Counted from the stretch's first letter, positions 1-6,419 are shown. The stretch is 8,248 bases of DNA from Vibrio sp. (GCA_007124475.1 SLFB01000054.1:1-8248), one strand, 5' to 3'. The notes: generated by a model from the letters alone, not told the origin. Made by a program: numbers and translations.

Positions 1-495
1 ATTAGCAGCTAACTCTATATTGGCTGTTTGTTTAGGACGACCAAATTGGGCCGGAACATTGATTGGTTGAGGTTCAAAAGATAAAACCTCTCCATTATCA
101 GGGTTTACTTCGTAGCCGAGCAAATATTGCTCATTAGAGGTCACCATATAGTTATCTTTATCTAAATGGAAAGCCCCATTTCGAGTTAACTCATTTTGCT
201 GTGGGATTAAACGGTCTTTGGCCACAGCAAAAAAACCCGTGCCTGATATGCGCAAATCCATCGGATTATTGGTATAAATACTAGAACCTTCATGAAATTG
301 TTGCGCCACCTTGGTCGCCTGTACACCTTGTCCAGGAGTGGTTTTCGAATTGGTAAAGATTGAGGTTGAATACACATCACCAAATTCTGCACGGGATTCT
401 TTGAAACCATAAGTATTGGCGTTAGCAAGGTTATTACTGGTGGTATTTAAATCTAGCTGCGCAGCAGAAATACCACTCAACGATATATATGACAT
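1..495 (-). CDS. flgE: Flagellar hook protein FlgE, N-terminal part (cut by the window edge)
   Basis: This frame is open from an ATG at 493-495 to the left edge, giving 165 residues without a stop. FlgE polymerises into the hook, the universal joint between rod and filament, and is exported by the flagellar type III system. Residues 1-35 carry the rod/hook N-terminal signature (SLSGISAAQLDLNTTSNNLA, then NANTYGFKESRAEF), and the stretch around residues 70-95 (SSIYTNNPMDLRISGTGFFA) is the conserved hook/rod core. The downstream region around LTRNGAFHLDKDNYMVT is also typical. A strong AGGAG Shine-Dalgarno lies about 7 bases before the ATG. It is the fourth gene of the flgBCDE operon, 27 bases after flgD. 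It resembles Vibrio FlgE rather than FlgF or FlgG in the N-terminal wording. The C-terminal part, including the D0 helix, lies outside the window. Confidence 0.95.
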   Translation of the reverse strand, partial: MSYISLSGISAAQLDLNTTSNNLANANTYGFKESRAEFGDVYSTSIFTNSKTTPGQGVQATKVAQQFHEGSSIYTNNPMDLRISGTGFFAVAKDRLIPQQNELTRNGAFHLDKDNYMVTSNEQYLLGYEVNPDNGEVLSFEPQPINVPAQFGRPKQTANIELAAN

Positions 496-522
496 AACAA
501 ACTCTCCTAGCGGCTAACATAA

Positions 523-1230
523 TTATGCTTTGCCAACTCCTAAAACTTCAGACAATCTCACTGGCGATTCAAAACCAGCCAAGTTCAGCAACACATTGCC
601 GTCACCCTTGCCTAATACAACACTATTTACATTTGCGTAAGTAGAGACGCCAAACTCCGTATTTTGACCACCAAGCATGCCAGATGCTCGTACTCGATAG
701 CGGCCTTCTGGTAAGGGCAATCCATCTTGATCATTACCATCCCATTCAACGCGATTATCTCCAGTGGGCTTAGATCCAACATCAAAGGTTCGTACTAGTT
801 GACCTGCCTCATTTTCAATTCGCACATAAAGGTTTTCAACTGCTTGAGGAAGTTTAACCATTGCCGCCATGCCACCTTCTTGAGGCTTCATACCTGAATG
901 GCCAGGTACCAATACATCGCGCCCAACTAAAGAAGAGGCTTGTAACGCTTGATTTGATGTCATAGCTGAGTTTAAGCTTTCAAATTGATCATTCATTTTA
1001 CCTATGCCATCAACCGTAGCAAAAGAAGCCATTTGGGCAATCATCTGATCGTTACTTACTGGTTGAAATGGGTCTTGTTGCGCCAACTGCTTGGTCAACA
1101 AAGAGAGAAAGTCTTCTTGATTTAACTCTTGTTGTCCTGTGCTTTCTGTTGGTTTTTTTTGTTCTTGTAACGCTTTTAATTGATCAACATAGGACAAGCC
1201 ACTTTGACCAAGATTATTAATGCCAGCCAT
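523..1230 (-). CDS. flgD: Flagellar hook-capping protein FlgD
   Basis: FlgD forms the temporary cap at the tip of the growing hook and guides FlgE assembly; it is absent from the finished flagellum. The 235-residue product is close to the usual length. The N-terminal FlgD signature spans residues 37-80 (NQEDFLSLLTKQLAQQDPFQ, then NDQMIAQMASFATVDGI). A C-terminal half follows with the FlgD Ig-like/Tudor region, marked by WDGNDQDGLPLPEGRYRV at residues 163-180. Residues 22-36 are a polar low-complexity linker, as expected for the disordered N-terminal export region. The ATG at 1228-1230 is preceded by a near-perfect AGGAGGTA at 1235-1242, which fixes the start. The gene sits between flgC (17 bases upstream) and flgE in one minus-strand operon, and presumably depends on the sigma54 promoter before flgB. 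Confidence 0.97.
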   Translation of the reverse strand: MAGINNLGQSGLSYVDQLKALQEQKKPTESTGQQELNQEDFLSLLTKQLAQQDPFQPVSNDQMIAQMASFATVDGIGKMNDQFESLNSAMTSNQALQASSLVGRDVLVPGHSGMKPQEGGMAAMVKLPQAVENLYVRIENEAGQLVRTFDVGSKPTGDNRVEWDGNDQDGLPLPEGRYRVRASGMLGGQNTEFGVSTYANVNSVVLGKGDGNVLLNLAGFESPVRLSEVLGVGKA

Positions 1231-1247
1231 GTGCTACCTCCTAGAAC

Positions 1248-1664
1248 CTATTGACCCATCTGCAGCGTACGCAGCAGCATTTGTTTGTTCGCATCAGCAA
1301 CTTGTATATTGGTTTGGTAAGAGCGAGAAGCCGATATCATATTAGCCATCTCTTCCATTACATTGACATTCGGCTTATAGATAAAACCTTCCTCGTTAGC
1401 CAAAGGATGATCTGGATTATATTCTGCATTAAGCGGTTTGTTGCTTTCGACAATACCCAATACTCGAACAGGGACATTAGGGTCGCGACCATGACGAGCT
1501 TTATTCAGCTCAGCGCCAAATACAGCATGGCGAGCTTTATAAGTTTCTTTTGCTGAACTGCTCACGCTATCAGCGTTTGCTAAGTTACTCGCGGTGGTAT
1601 TTAGACGAACAGATTCGGCACTCATTGCAGAACCAGTTACATTGAATACATTAAATAAGCTCAT
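1248..1664 (-). CDS. flgC: Flagellar basal-body proximal rod protein FlgC
   Basis: FlgC is one of the proximal rod subunits (with FlgB and FlgF) joining the MS ring to the distal rod in the periplasm. The 138-residue length is typical. The N-terminal basal-body rod signature lies at residues 15-33 (SAESVRLNTTASNLANADS). The family hallmark PDHPLANEEGFIYKPNVNVM follows at residues 84-103, and the C-terminal helix with MISASRSYQTNIQV at residues 109-122 completes the rod-protein coiled-coil partner. Start is the ATG at 1662-1664, four bases after the flgB stop; the flgB 3' end supplies the AGGGG Shine-Dalgarno, so the two are probably translationally coupled. No secretion signal peptide is present, as expected for a type III-exported rod subunit. 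Confidence 0.97.
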   Translation of the reverse strand: MSLFNVFNVTGSAMSAESVRLNTTASNLANADSVSSSAKETYKARHAVFGAELNKARHGRDPNVPVRVLGIVESNKPLNAEYNPDHPLANEEGFIYKPNVNVMEEMANMISASRSYQTNIQVADANKQMLLRTLQMGQ

Positions 1665-1668
1665 CTAA

Positions 1669-2064
1669 TTAATCCCCTTTGATCGCTTTGCTCAAGTTTT
1701 TAAACTTGCCGCCTAAAAATTCTAATGAGGCTTGATGCCGCAACTGGTTTTCCATAAAAAGGTTACGCTCTAAATCGACATCAACAGTATTTCCATCACC
1801 AGTATCGGGCTGAGTAGGAATGCGGTAAAGCATTTCCCCTGTAATAGTTTTAGAGGCAGGAATATGCCGACCATCAGTACGGCTCAAACTAATACTGGCT
1901 CCTGAACTTGCCGCTTTCAAAGCACGATCAAAATCCATACCTTTAGCCTTGAAACCAGGTGTATTGGATTGAGCAATATTTGTAGCAATTACTTCAGAGT
2001 TTCGAGCACGAACACCAACGGTGTGTTGATGAACCCCTAATGCTTTATCAAAAGAAATTGTCAT
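1669..2064 (-). CDS. flgB: Flagellar basal-body proximal rod protein FlgB
   Basis: FlgB is a proximal rod subunit, the part of the periplasmic driveshaft closest to the MS ring and export gate. The 131-residue product matches the family length. It carries the rod-protein N-terminal signature in modified form at residues 20-45 (ARNSEVIATNIAQSNTPGFK, then MDFD). The FlgB-typical C-terminal part, with DGNTVDVDLERNLFMENQLR at residues 90-109, leads into the final helix. It opens the flgBCDE operon; flgC follows after 4 bases. The ATG at 2062-2064 has a GAGAGG Shine-Dalgarno at a normal distance. A sigma54-type promoter at 2107-2122 would start transcription about 32 bases ahead of the ATG. Confidence 0.97.
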   Translation of the reverse strand: MTISFDKALGVHQHTVGVRARNSEVIATNIAQSNTPGFKAKGMDFDRALKAASSGASISLSRTDGRHIPASKTITGEMLYRIPTQPDTGDGNTVDVDLERNLFMENQLRHQASLEFLGGKFKNLSKAIKGD

Positions 2065-2106
2065 ATTTGCCTCTCAAACTGGAAACTGCCGCCCCTGAAC
2101 AGATTA

Positions 2107-2122
2107 AGCAATTAGTATACCA
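2107..2122 (-). promoter_or_regulatory. Sigma54 (RpoN) promoter for the flgBCDE operon
   Basis: On the minus strand the sequence reads TGGTATACTAATTGCT. It has the invariant GG (2121-2120) and GC (2109-2108) exactly 10 bases apart and a perfect TTGCT -12 half; the -24 half is TGGTAT against consensus TGGCAC. The predicted transcription start is near 2096, giving a leader of about 32 bases. In Vibrio the flgB operon is a sigma54/FlrC-dependent class III operon, which agrees. An A-rich stretch (minus strand) lies just upstream of the -24 element. No FlrC enhancer site was identified by eye. Confidence 0.78.
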
Positions 2123-2288
2123 GTTTTTATTTTTTAGCTTTAATCCATCAAGAATGCGGTGAATTCTTTTAAGTTGTATTGTTAAGCCTAGCGCAAAGAC
2201 AATAAAAGAAGAATGCAAAGAACAATGCAAGGTGTAACTAAGATGAAACTTATCTGGGGCAAGCACAACTTAAAGTAGCGCTCATCAA

Positions 2289-2416
2289 TATACCCAAACA
2301 ACTTGGAGTTGCAGGTAGGCGGCAAGTAAGTGAGTCCTCATGAGCATAAGCAAACTATGTGATTGGGGTGAACGAACGTAGCCAACACCGCTGCAGCTTC
2401 AAGTAGGAAGGGTATA
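2289..2416. repeat. ERIC-like (IRU) intergenic repeat
   Basis: This 128-bp imperfect palindrome begins with TATACCC (2289-2295) and ends with GGGTATA (2410-2416). The outer arms pair further through ACTTG, AG and TGCAG blocks. The centre, GTGAGTCCTCATGAGC up to TGATTGGGGTGAACG, pairs CCTCA with the opposite TGGGG side and has a small CATA/TATG apex. Length, ends and internal wording match the enterobacterial repetitive intergenic consensus (about 127 bp), recalled from memory rather than aligned. It has no coding capacity. ERIC elements are non-autonomous, intergenic, and can fold into long RNA hairpins when transcribed. Here the element lies between the cheR terminator and the flgB promoter region, so it is probably little transcribed unless the terminator leaks. 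Confidence 0.88.
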
Positions 2417-2422
2417 GTTAAA

Positions 2423-2452
2423 CTTCAACTATTGGAACCCCAATAGTTGAAG
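2423..2452 (-). terminator. Hairpin terminator after cheR
   Basis: A perfect 13-bp stem (CTTCAACTATTGG at 2423-2435 with its complement at 2440-2452) closes a 4-base loop, only 4 bases past the cheR stop codon. Read on the minus strand it is followed by TTTAAC, a short and weak U tract, so the termination strength is uncertain. No gene on the plus strand runs into it, which makes cheVR the natural client. Confidence 0.72.
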
Positions 2453-2456
2453 ATGA

Positions 2457-3284
2457 TTATTTAAGCTTGTAAATGATACCTGGGTTACAACGCACCATAT
2501 CGAAACGATCCGTTAACCCCGTTAAAGATTCTGAAGCACCAAGTAATAAATAACCGCCAGGATTTAAGCTATTGGCCATTTGATTCAACACTTTTGATTT
2601 CATATCAGGTGAAAAATAAATTAATACATTACGACAAAAAATAATGTCAAACTTACCAAGTAAAGCATAGCTTTCCATCAGGTTTTGTGGCCGAAAGTTA
2701 ACTAACTTTTTAACATTATCTTTAACACGCATTCGACCATCGCCATTATCTTCAAAAAAAGCACGCCGCCGCTCGGGAGACAACCCCCGGCCTAATGCTA
2801 GGTTGTCATAGATACCCGCCCGACACATATCCAACATACTATTGGATATATCTGTTGCAGTAATAGAGACACTCGGTAAAAAGCCCGGCCTTTTTTGCTG
2901 AACTTCCAGCACCGTCATTGCCATAGAATATGGCTCTTGGCCAGAAGAGCTCGCCGCAGACCAGATTTTTATTGGCCGTTTGTTTTGCGCGATTTCTGGT
3001 AAAAGTCTTTCAGACAAAACGGTGAATGGATAAGAATCACGAAACCACAAGGTCTCGTTGGTCGTCATCGCATCAACCGCAGCAACTCGCAGCTCTCGGT
3101 TACGCCCAGTAACGACATCTCTAAGCAGATCAGAAAGAGATCCTGACTTAAATTTGCTAACGAGAGGGCTAAGTCGGCTCCTCACTAAATATTGTTTACT
3201 ATCCCCCAGAACAATTCCGCACTGAGATTCTAAAAACCGACAAAAATCGCGATATTCTTGATCGCTAATTGTAATAGCAGTCAT
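2457..3284 (-). CDS. cheR: Chemotaxis protein methyltransferase CheR
   Basis: CheR transfers methyl groups from S-adenosylmethionine to glutamates of chemoreceptors in the cytoplasm, driving adaptation against CheB. With the ATG at 3282-3284 the product is 275 residues, the usual size. An N-terminal all-helical CheR domain (about 1-70) precedes the Rossmann-type methyltransferase. Visible motifs are NETLWFRD at residues 76-83, the SAM-binding WSAASSSGQEPYS at 108-120, TATDIS at 142-147, CRNVLIYF at 217-224 and LLLGASES near 247-253. The frame extends six codons upstream to a TTG at 3302 that would overlap cheV; the ATG is preferred because AAAGAG (3291-3296) stands 6 bases before it. The cheV stop lies inside that Shine-Dalgarno, which suggests translational coupling. 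A hairpin terminator follows the stop. Confidence 0.97.
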   Translation of the reverse strand: MTAITISDQEYRDFCRFLESQCGIVLGDSKQYLVRSRLSPLVSKFKSGSLSDLLRDVVTGRNRELRVAAVDAMTTNETLWFRDSYPFTVLSERLLPEIAQNKRPIKIWSAASSSGQEPYSMAMTVLEVQQKRPGFLPSVSITATDISNSMLDMCRAGIYDNLALGRGLSPERRRAFFEDNGDGRMRVKDNVKKLVNFRPQNLMESYALLGKFDIIFCRNVLIYFSPDMKSKVLNQMANSLNPGGYLLLGASESLTGLTDRFDMVRCNPGIIYKLK

Positions 3285-3290
3285 GTTGTT

Positions 3291-3296
3291 CTCTTT
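3291..3296 (-). promoter_or_regulatory. Ribosome binding site deciding the cheR start
   Basis: AAAGAG on the minus strand lies 6 bases before the ATG at 3284 and overlaps the cheV stop codon (3295-3297). The competing TTG start at 3302 would sit before this site and has no good Shine-Dalgarno of its own, so the ATG is favoured. Confidence 0.6.
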
Positions 3297-4227
3297 ATTC
3301 AACTAAAGCAGCTTTCACTGCGTTACCAAGCTCATCAGGATTAAATTTAGCGATAAAAGAATTAGCCCCAACTCTTTCCACCATTGCCTGGTTAAATACA
3401 CCACTCAGAGACGAATGGAGGATAACGTATAAGTTTTTCAGTTCATTATGGCGACGAATTTCAGCGGTTAAAGTGTAACCATCCATTTCTGGCATTTCAA
3501 TATCCGAAATAACCAGGCAAATTTGATCGTAAATGCTTCCTTCTTCAGCCATGCTAAGCAATTTTTCATACGCATCTTTGCCATCTCGAGTTAAAATACA
3601 TTCGAAACCAATTGATTCAATCGCTCGCTGGACTTGCTTACGTGCAACGCTAGAGTCATCAGCAATTAAAATTCGGCGCACAATTTCTTTTTCTTTAGTT
3701 TGCTCTGCCTGTGCTATCTCTTCTCCAATTGATGCATTCATGGTTTCATCGACCGGCGCAATTTCTGCCAGAATTTTCTCTACATCAAGTATCTCAACCA
3801 GCTCATTATCGATATTAGTTACAGCGGTTAAGTAACACCCTTTACCTGCAGCATCCGGTGGTGGGAGAATCGCCTCCCAGTGCATATTAATAATTCGCTC
3901 TACAGAACTCACCAAAAAAGCCTGAATACTACGGTTAAACTCGGCTATGACCACAAAACTTTTATCTATATCTGTAGTTGCGCGACCACCAACAGCAAGA
4001 CTCAAGTCAATAACAGAGACCGTCTGGCCACGAATATGAGCCACCCCCTTAACTAAGCGATGTAAATTAGGCATCATGGTTAATTTAGGGCACTGTAAAA
4101 CCTCTTTAACTTTAAAAACATTGATACCATAACGTTGGCGCCCGTTAAGACGGAATGTTAGTAATTCTAGTCGGTTTTGACCAACAAGTTGCGTACGCTG
4201 ATTCACGGAATCAAGAATACCCGTCAT
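3295..4227 (-). CDS. cheV: Chemotaxis coupling protein CheV (CheW-receiver fusion)
   Basis: CheV is a cytoplasmic adaptor that joins chemoreceptors to the CheA kinase through a CheW-like domain and is itself modulated by phosphorylation of a receiver domain. The 310-residue product has the CheW domain at about residues 18-158, with RYGINVFKVKEVL near 32-44 and the CheW-type HIRGQTVSVIDL at 64-75. The receiver follows at about 185-308. Its phosphorylation site is complete: acidic pair D190/D191, phosphoacceptor D242 in VISDIEMPEMDGY, the hydroxyl position in LHSSLSG (S272/S273), and K294 in IAKFNPDE. A polar linker (about 159-182) joins the two. The ATG at 4225-4227 has GGAGAT at good spacing. 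cheR follows directly, and flgA is divergent across 56-80 bases. I see no convincing sigma54 or sigma28 promoter in front of it. Confidence 0.97.
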   Translation of the reverse strand: MTGILDSVNQRTQLVGQNRLELLTFRLNGRQRYGINVFKVKEVLQCPKLTMMPNLHRLVKGVAHIRGQTVSVIDLSLAVGGRATTDIDKSFVVIAEFNRSIQAFLVSSVERIINMHWEAILPPPDAAGKGCYLTAVTNIDNELVEILDVEKILAEIAPVDETMNASIGEEIAQAEQTKEKEIVRRILIADDSSVARKQVQRAIESIGFECILTRDGKDAYEKLLSMAEEGSIYDQICLVISDIEMPEMDGYTLTAEIRRHNELKNLYVILHSSLSGVFNQAMVERVGANSFIAKFNPDELGNAVKAALVE

Positions 4228-4307
4228 AAGTTCATCTCCATCTCAAACTTTTAAGGAAAAAAGTGTTAGTCTAAAATCAGGCCATGAAGAAATCAGAGAA
4301 ACGAACC

Positions 4308-5051
4308 ATGAATTCGAAGACCCGTATACTTTTCCATTCCCTCTCTAAGTGTAGAGTGTTCTACCGTATTTTTTCTATCACTATCGGCTTTTTATTATTT
4401 TTCTTTAGTTGGGCTGTCTTTTCTGCAACCCCGGAACAAATTGCACAGATCCAGAAAGCCGCAGAACAGCACGTCATTGAGGTGGTTGATCAACCAGCTG
4501 GAGCCCAGTTGAACGTTAACGCGGCTAATATTGATCCCAGAGTCTTTGCAACCCATTGCCCAGAACCATTACAAACTTCTTCTTCATCTCACAGCGGATC
4601 AGCAAGTAATATTACTGTACTTGTTGAGTGCCCTAGTGATAATTGGCGAATATACGTTCCTGTTCGTTTGACACTGAGTGTGCCTGCTGCCACCGCAGTT
4701 AGCTCACTGGGTAGAGGTCATATCATCACAGAACAGGATGTTACTATTTCCATGGTAGACCGCCTTAGCTTCAGACGGCAAGGCTTTTCCTCTCTAGATT
4801 TGCTCATTGGCGCAAAAACCAAAAGAAATATTCAGCTTGGTCAAGCAATAACACCTAATGATATTTGTGTTGTATGTCGTAATGATATTGTCTTAATCCG
4901 GGTAGAAAGTGGTGCGATGAATATCACAACTCGTGGTACTGCTTTAGCTGATGGTAATTTAGGGGAACAAATAAGAGTGAAAAATAACCAGTCAAACCGT
5001 ATAATAGATGCAAGAGTGAGCGGAATAGGTGAAGTTAGTGTTCTTTTTTAG
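4308..5051 (+). CDS. flgA: Flagellar P-ring assembly chaperone FlgA
   Basis: FlgA is a periplasmic chaperone needed for FlgI to form the P ring around the rod. From the ATG at 4308 the product is 247 residues. A long basic n-region (about 1-20) and a hydrophobic segment (21-40) ending WAVFSA fit a Sec signal peptide cleaved after residue 40. The C-terminal SAF/FlgA region (about 130-247) contains SLGRGHIITEQDV, LLIGAKTKRNIQLGQAI and GTALADGNLGEQIRVKNNQS, all typical of FlgA. Cysteines fall at C84 and C108 in the N-terminal domain and as a CxxC pair (C187, C190). An in-frame ATG at 4284 would add eight residues, but its only AGG is two bases away, whereas 4308 has GAG at 9 bases; both remain possible. 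It is divergent from cheV, and flgM follows after 115 bases with its own promoter. Confidence 0.95.
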   Translation: MNSKTRILFHSLSKCRVFYRIFSITIGFLLFFFSWAVFSATPEQIAQIQKAAEQHVIEVVDQPAGAQLNVNAANIDPRVFATHCPEPLQTSSSSHSGSASNITVLVECPSDNWRIYVPVRLTLSVPAATAVSSLGRGHIITEQDVTISMVDRLSFRRQGFSSLDLLIGAKTKRNIQLGQAITPNDICVVCRNDIVLIRVESGAMNITTRGTALADGNLGEQIRVKNNQSNRIIDARVSGIGEVSVLF

Positions 5052-5102
5052 TTAATTAACATCCTAGACTTCTCTTGTTGCTATCAGCTTTACATAAATA
5101 AC

Positions 5103-5129
5103 TAAAGTTTCTCCTAATTGGGTCGATAT
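5103..5129 (+). promoter_or_regulatory. FliA (sigma28) promoter for flgMN
   Basis: The -35 element TAAAGTTT (5103-5110) is a perfect match to the enteric FliA consensus. After exactly 11 bases comes GTCGATAT (5122-5129), matching GCCGATAA at 6 of 8 positions. The predicted start is near 5136, giving a leader of about 30 bases before flgM. A FliA-dependent flgM promoter closes the feedback loop on FliA by its own inhibitor, as known in Vibrio and enterics. Confidence 0.87.
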
Positions 5130-5166
5130 CAACGTTAATATAAGTACAACTTCCAAAAGGCATACT

Positions 5167-5487
5167 ATGGCAGGCATAGATAATATACGTACTGGTCAAT
5201 CACTGACCACTAACACGCACTCAACAACTCGTTCAGATGCAAGTGCAAAAGAGCCTATTCCCCAAGAGAATAAAGCCTCTCAAGCTCAACAACAAGATTC
5301 AGTATCATTAAGTGCTCAAGGAAAAGCTATCGGTGGCGTGCAGAGTGATTTTGCAACTACAGCAAATTTTGATAGCGCAAAAGTCGCCGCGATTAAAGAG
5401 GCGATAGCCAATGGCTCATACGTTGTTGATGCCGAAAAGTTAGCTGAAAATATGATGAAGTTTGAAAAAGAACTAGGAGGATTATAA
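5167..5487 (+). CDS. flgM: Anti-sigma28 factor FlgM
   Basis: FlgM binds FliA (sigma28) and blocks late flagellar genes until the hook is complete, when it is exported. The 106-residue product is normal for the family. The first 45 residues are rich in T, S, Q and A, consistent with the disordered, export-competent N-terminal half. The conserved FliA-binding part lies at about residues 44-104: SVSLSAQGKA, then FDSAKVAAIKEAIANGSYVV at 68-87 and the final helix DAEKLAENMMKFEKEL. The ATG has AAAAGG 6 bases upstream. A sigma28 promoter at 5103-5129 precedes it, and flgN follows 37 bases after the stop, presumably in the same transcript. Confidence 0.96.
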   Translation: MAGIDNIRTGQSLTTNTHSTTRSDASAKEPIPQENKASQAQQQDSVSLSAQGKAIGGVQSDFATTANFDSAKVAAIKEAIANGSYVVDAEKLAENMMKFEKELGGL

Positions 5488-5524
5488 ACTTCTTTAAATC
5501 TATCTAAAACTATAGGCATTAGTT

Positions 5525-5950
5525 ATGGCTGCATTAAACGATCTAGTTGAGTTTCAGTTAGAAAATGCTAGGAAGTTATCGGAAATTCTTGAGAAAGAAA
5601 AGATAGCGATTACTCGCCGCTCTTCTGAAGACATAGCATCAACAGCACAAGAAAAATTGACTGTGATAAACTTGTTAAATCAAACAGATCAACGAATAGC
5701 TAAACATCCTGATGTCAATCGCCTCAATGAAGACAATCATCTGATGTCATCGATCGCTAGTATTCGTTCAATAATTCATGATTGCCAACAAGCCAACCTA
5801 GTTAATGGGGAAGCACTATCACGAGCGCAGGTCAGCTTTAATAAGCTGAACAATCTCATGCAGCAAAGTCATGGCAAAATTGGTATGACCTATAACGCAA
5901 CCGGTAAAACTCACACCGTATCAACATTAGGCACCAACTTAAAAGCTTAA
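5525..5950 (+). CDS. flgN: Flagellar export chaperone FlgN
   Basis: FlgN is the cytoplasmic type III chaperone for the hook-filament junction proteins FlgK and FlgL and presents them to the export gate. The 141-residue product is almost wholly helical by composition. Residues 5-60 form a long amphipathic helix pair (FQLENARKLSEILEKEKIAI, then the EKLTVINLLNQTDQRI part), and 98-120 (LSRAQVSFNKLNNLMQQSHG) form the third helix typical of FlgN. The tail after residue 120 (MTYNATGKTHT and onward) also resembles vibrio FlgN. Identification rests on this pattern and on the position directly behind flgM. The start ATG has AGG at 8 bases; an in-frame stop at 5513 rules out a longer product. It ends only 19 bases from the convergent flgP. 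Confidence 0.93.
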   Translation: MAALNDLVEFQLENARKLSEILEKEKIAITRRSSEDIASTAQEKLTVINLLNQTDQRIAKHPDVNRLNEDNHLMSSIASIRSIIHDCQQANLVNGEALSRAQVSFNKLNNLMQQSHGKIGMTYNATGKTHTVSTLGTNLKA

Positions 5951-5969
5951 TACTGAAGCATGTCGCTAA

Positions 5970-6407
5970 CTAAAATAATGTCTGTTGACGCTTTTCAGGT
6001 ACTTGTTGCACCTCTCCATAGCTCCTTAGCCTATCCATTTTTCGAATATCTAGTCTTAATTCAGTAACATAGGTGTCACCAACCGTATAACTTCTCACAA
6101 CTTCAGCACCGCGGATAACCCCATCAACAGCACTAGCAGTTAATTCAGTACCTAATCGTTGATCATTAAGATCCGCACGACCACTAACACGCATACCATA
6201 GATCTGCTCTGCTAGCTCCCGATAAGCATCGATTTTTGATGCTCTAATTGCCCGCACTTGCTTCTCTTCATCGCTGCGTCCCCGTTGATCACTAATGCTG
6301 GCATAACCAACAGCCGTTAACCAGTCTTCTTCACGCATTGCTTGCAAAGGCTGACAGCCAACGATAGGTACAATAAGTATTAAAAAAAACCATACACGAG
6401 AGAGCAT
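5970..6407 (-). CDS. flgP: Outer-membrane lipoprotein FlgP (LPP20 family)
   Basis: FlgP is an outer-membrane-associated lipoprotein required for motility in Vibrio and related polarly flagellated bacteria, where it acts near the outer-membrane end of the basal body. The 145-residue product starts with a short signal sequence (residues 1-17) ending in the lipobox IVGC, with the lipidated cysteine at C18 and Q at +2, which predicts outer-membrane sorting. The LPP20-type domain covers about residues 30-125: the glycine-alanine start LTAVGYASIS, the helix RAIRASKIDAYRELAEQIYG at 52-71 and the strand region TYVTELRLDI. The gene follows flgO after 10 bases, with AGGAGG overlapping the flgO stop codon. 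It is convergent with flgN; no clear terminator lies between them. Confidence 0.95.
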   Translation of the reverse strand: MLSRVWFFLILIVPIVGCQPLQAMREEDWLTAVGYASISDQRGRSDEEKQVRAIRASKIDAYRELAEQIYGMRVSGRADLNDQRLGTELTASAVDGVIRGAEVVRSYTVGDTYVTELRLDIRKMDRLRSYGEVQQVPEKRQQTLF

Positions 6408-6413
6408 GTTGTT

Positions 6414-6419
6414 CCTCCT
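6414..6419 (-). promoter_or_regulatory. Ribosome binding site of flgP overlapping the flgO stop
   Basis: A perfect AGGAGG on the minus strand shares bases with the flgO TAG stop (6418-6420) and stands 6 bases before the flgP ATG. Ribosomes terminating on flgO would be placed on the flgP start, so coupled translation is likely. Confidence 0.75.

Larger units (their letters stand above)
2065..2456. other. Intergenic region between flgB and cheR
   Basis: This 392-base gap holds three things: the flgB sigma54 promoter (2107-2122), an ERIC-like repeat (2289-2416) and the cheR terminator hairpin (2423-2452). The stretch 2123-2288 is AT-rich with no convincing gene; it is where an FlrC enhancer could lie, but I see no recognisable site. 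An open frame of 72 codons on the minus strand (2048-2266) covers the promoter and the flgB start and looks like chance. Confidence 0.75.

Noticed and set aside
1251..1556. Plus-strand open frame of 101 codons opposite flgC
   Set aside because: It is antisense to a clear, full-length flgC with a good start and family signatures; composition is that of a shadow frame.
2048..2266. Minus-strand open frame of 72 codons overlapping the flgB start and promoter
   Set aside because: It covers the sigma54 promoter and the flgB start in another frame, has no ribosome binding site or recognisable domain, and looks like chance.
2289..2416. The palindrome as an integron attC site, CRISPR unit or insertion sequence
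   Set aside because: There is one copy, no transposase or integrase nearby, and the ends and centre fit the ERIC consensus instead.
3533..3835. Plus-strand open frame of 100 codons opposite cheV
   Set aside because: It is antisense to the receiver and linker region of cheV and has no independent support.
4249..4277. Possible sigma70 promoter for flgA (TAAAAT at 4272-4277)
   Set aside because: The -10 is good, but no convincing -35 lies at 16-18 bases (only TTTTAA at 4249). In an AT-rich gap this is expected by chance, so it is left as unproven.
5475..5480. AGGAGG near the 3' end of flgM as the flgN ribosome binding site
   Set aside because: It encodes the C-terminal glycines of FlgM and lies 44 bases before the flgN ATG; an in-frame stop at 5513 excludes an earlier flgN start.
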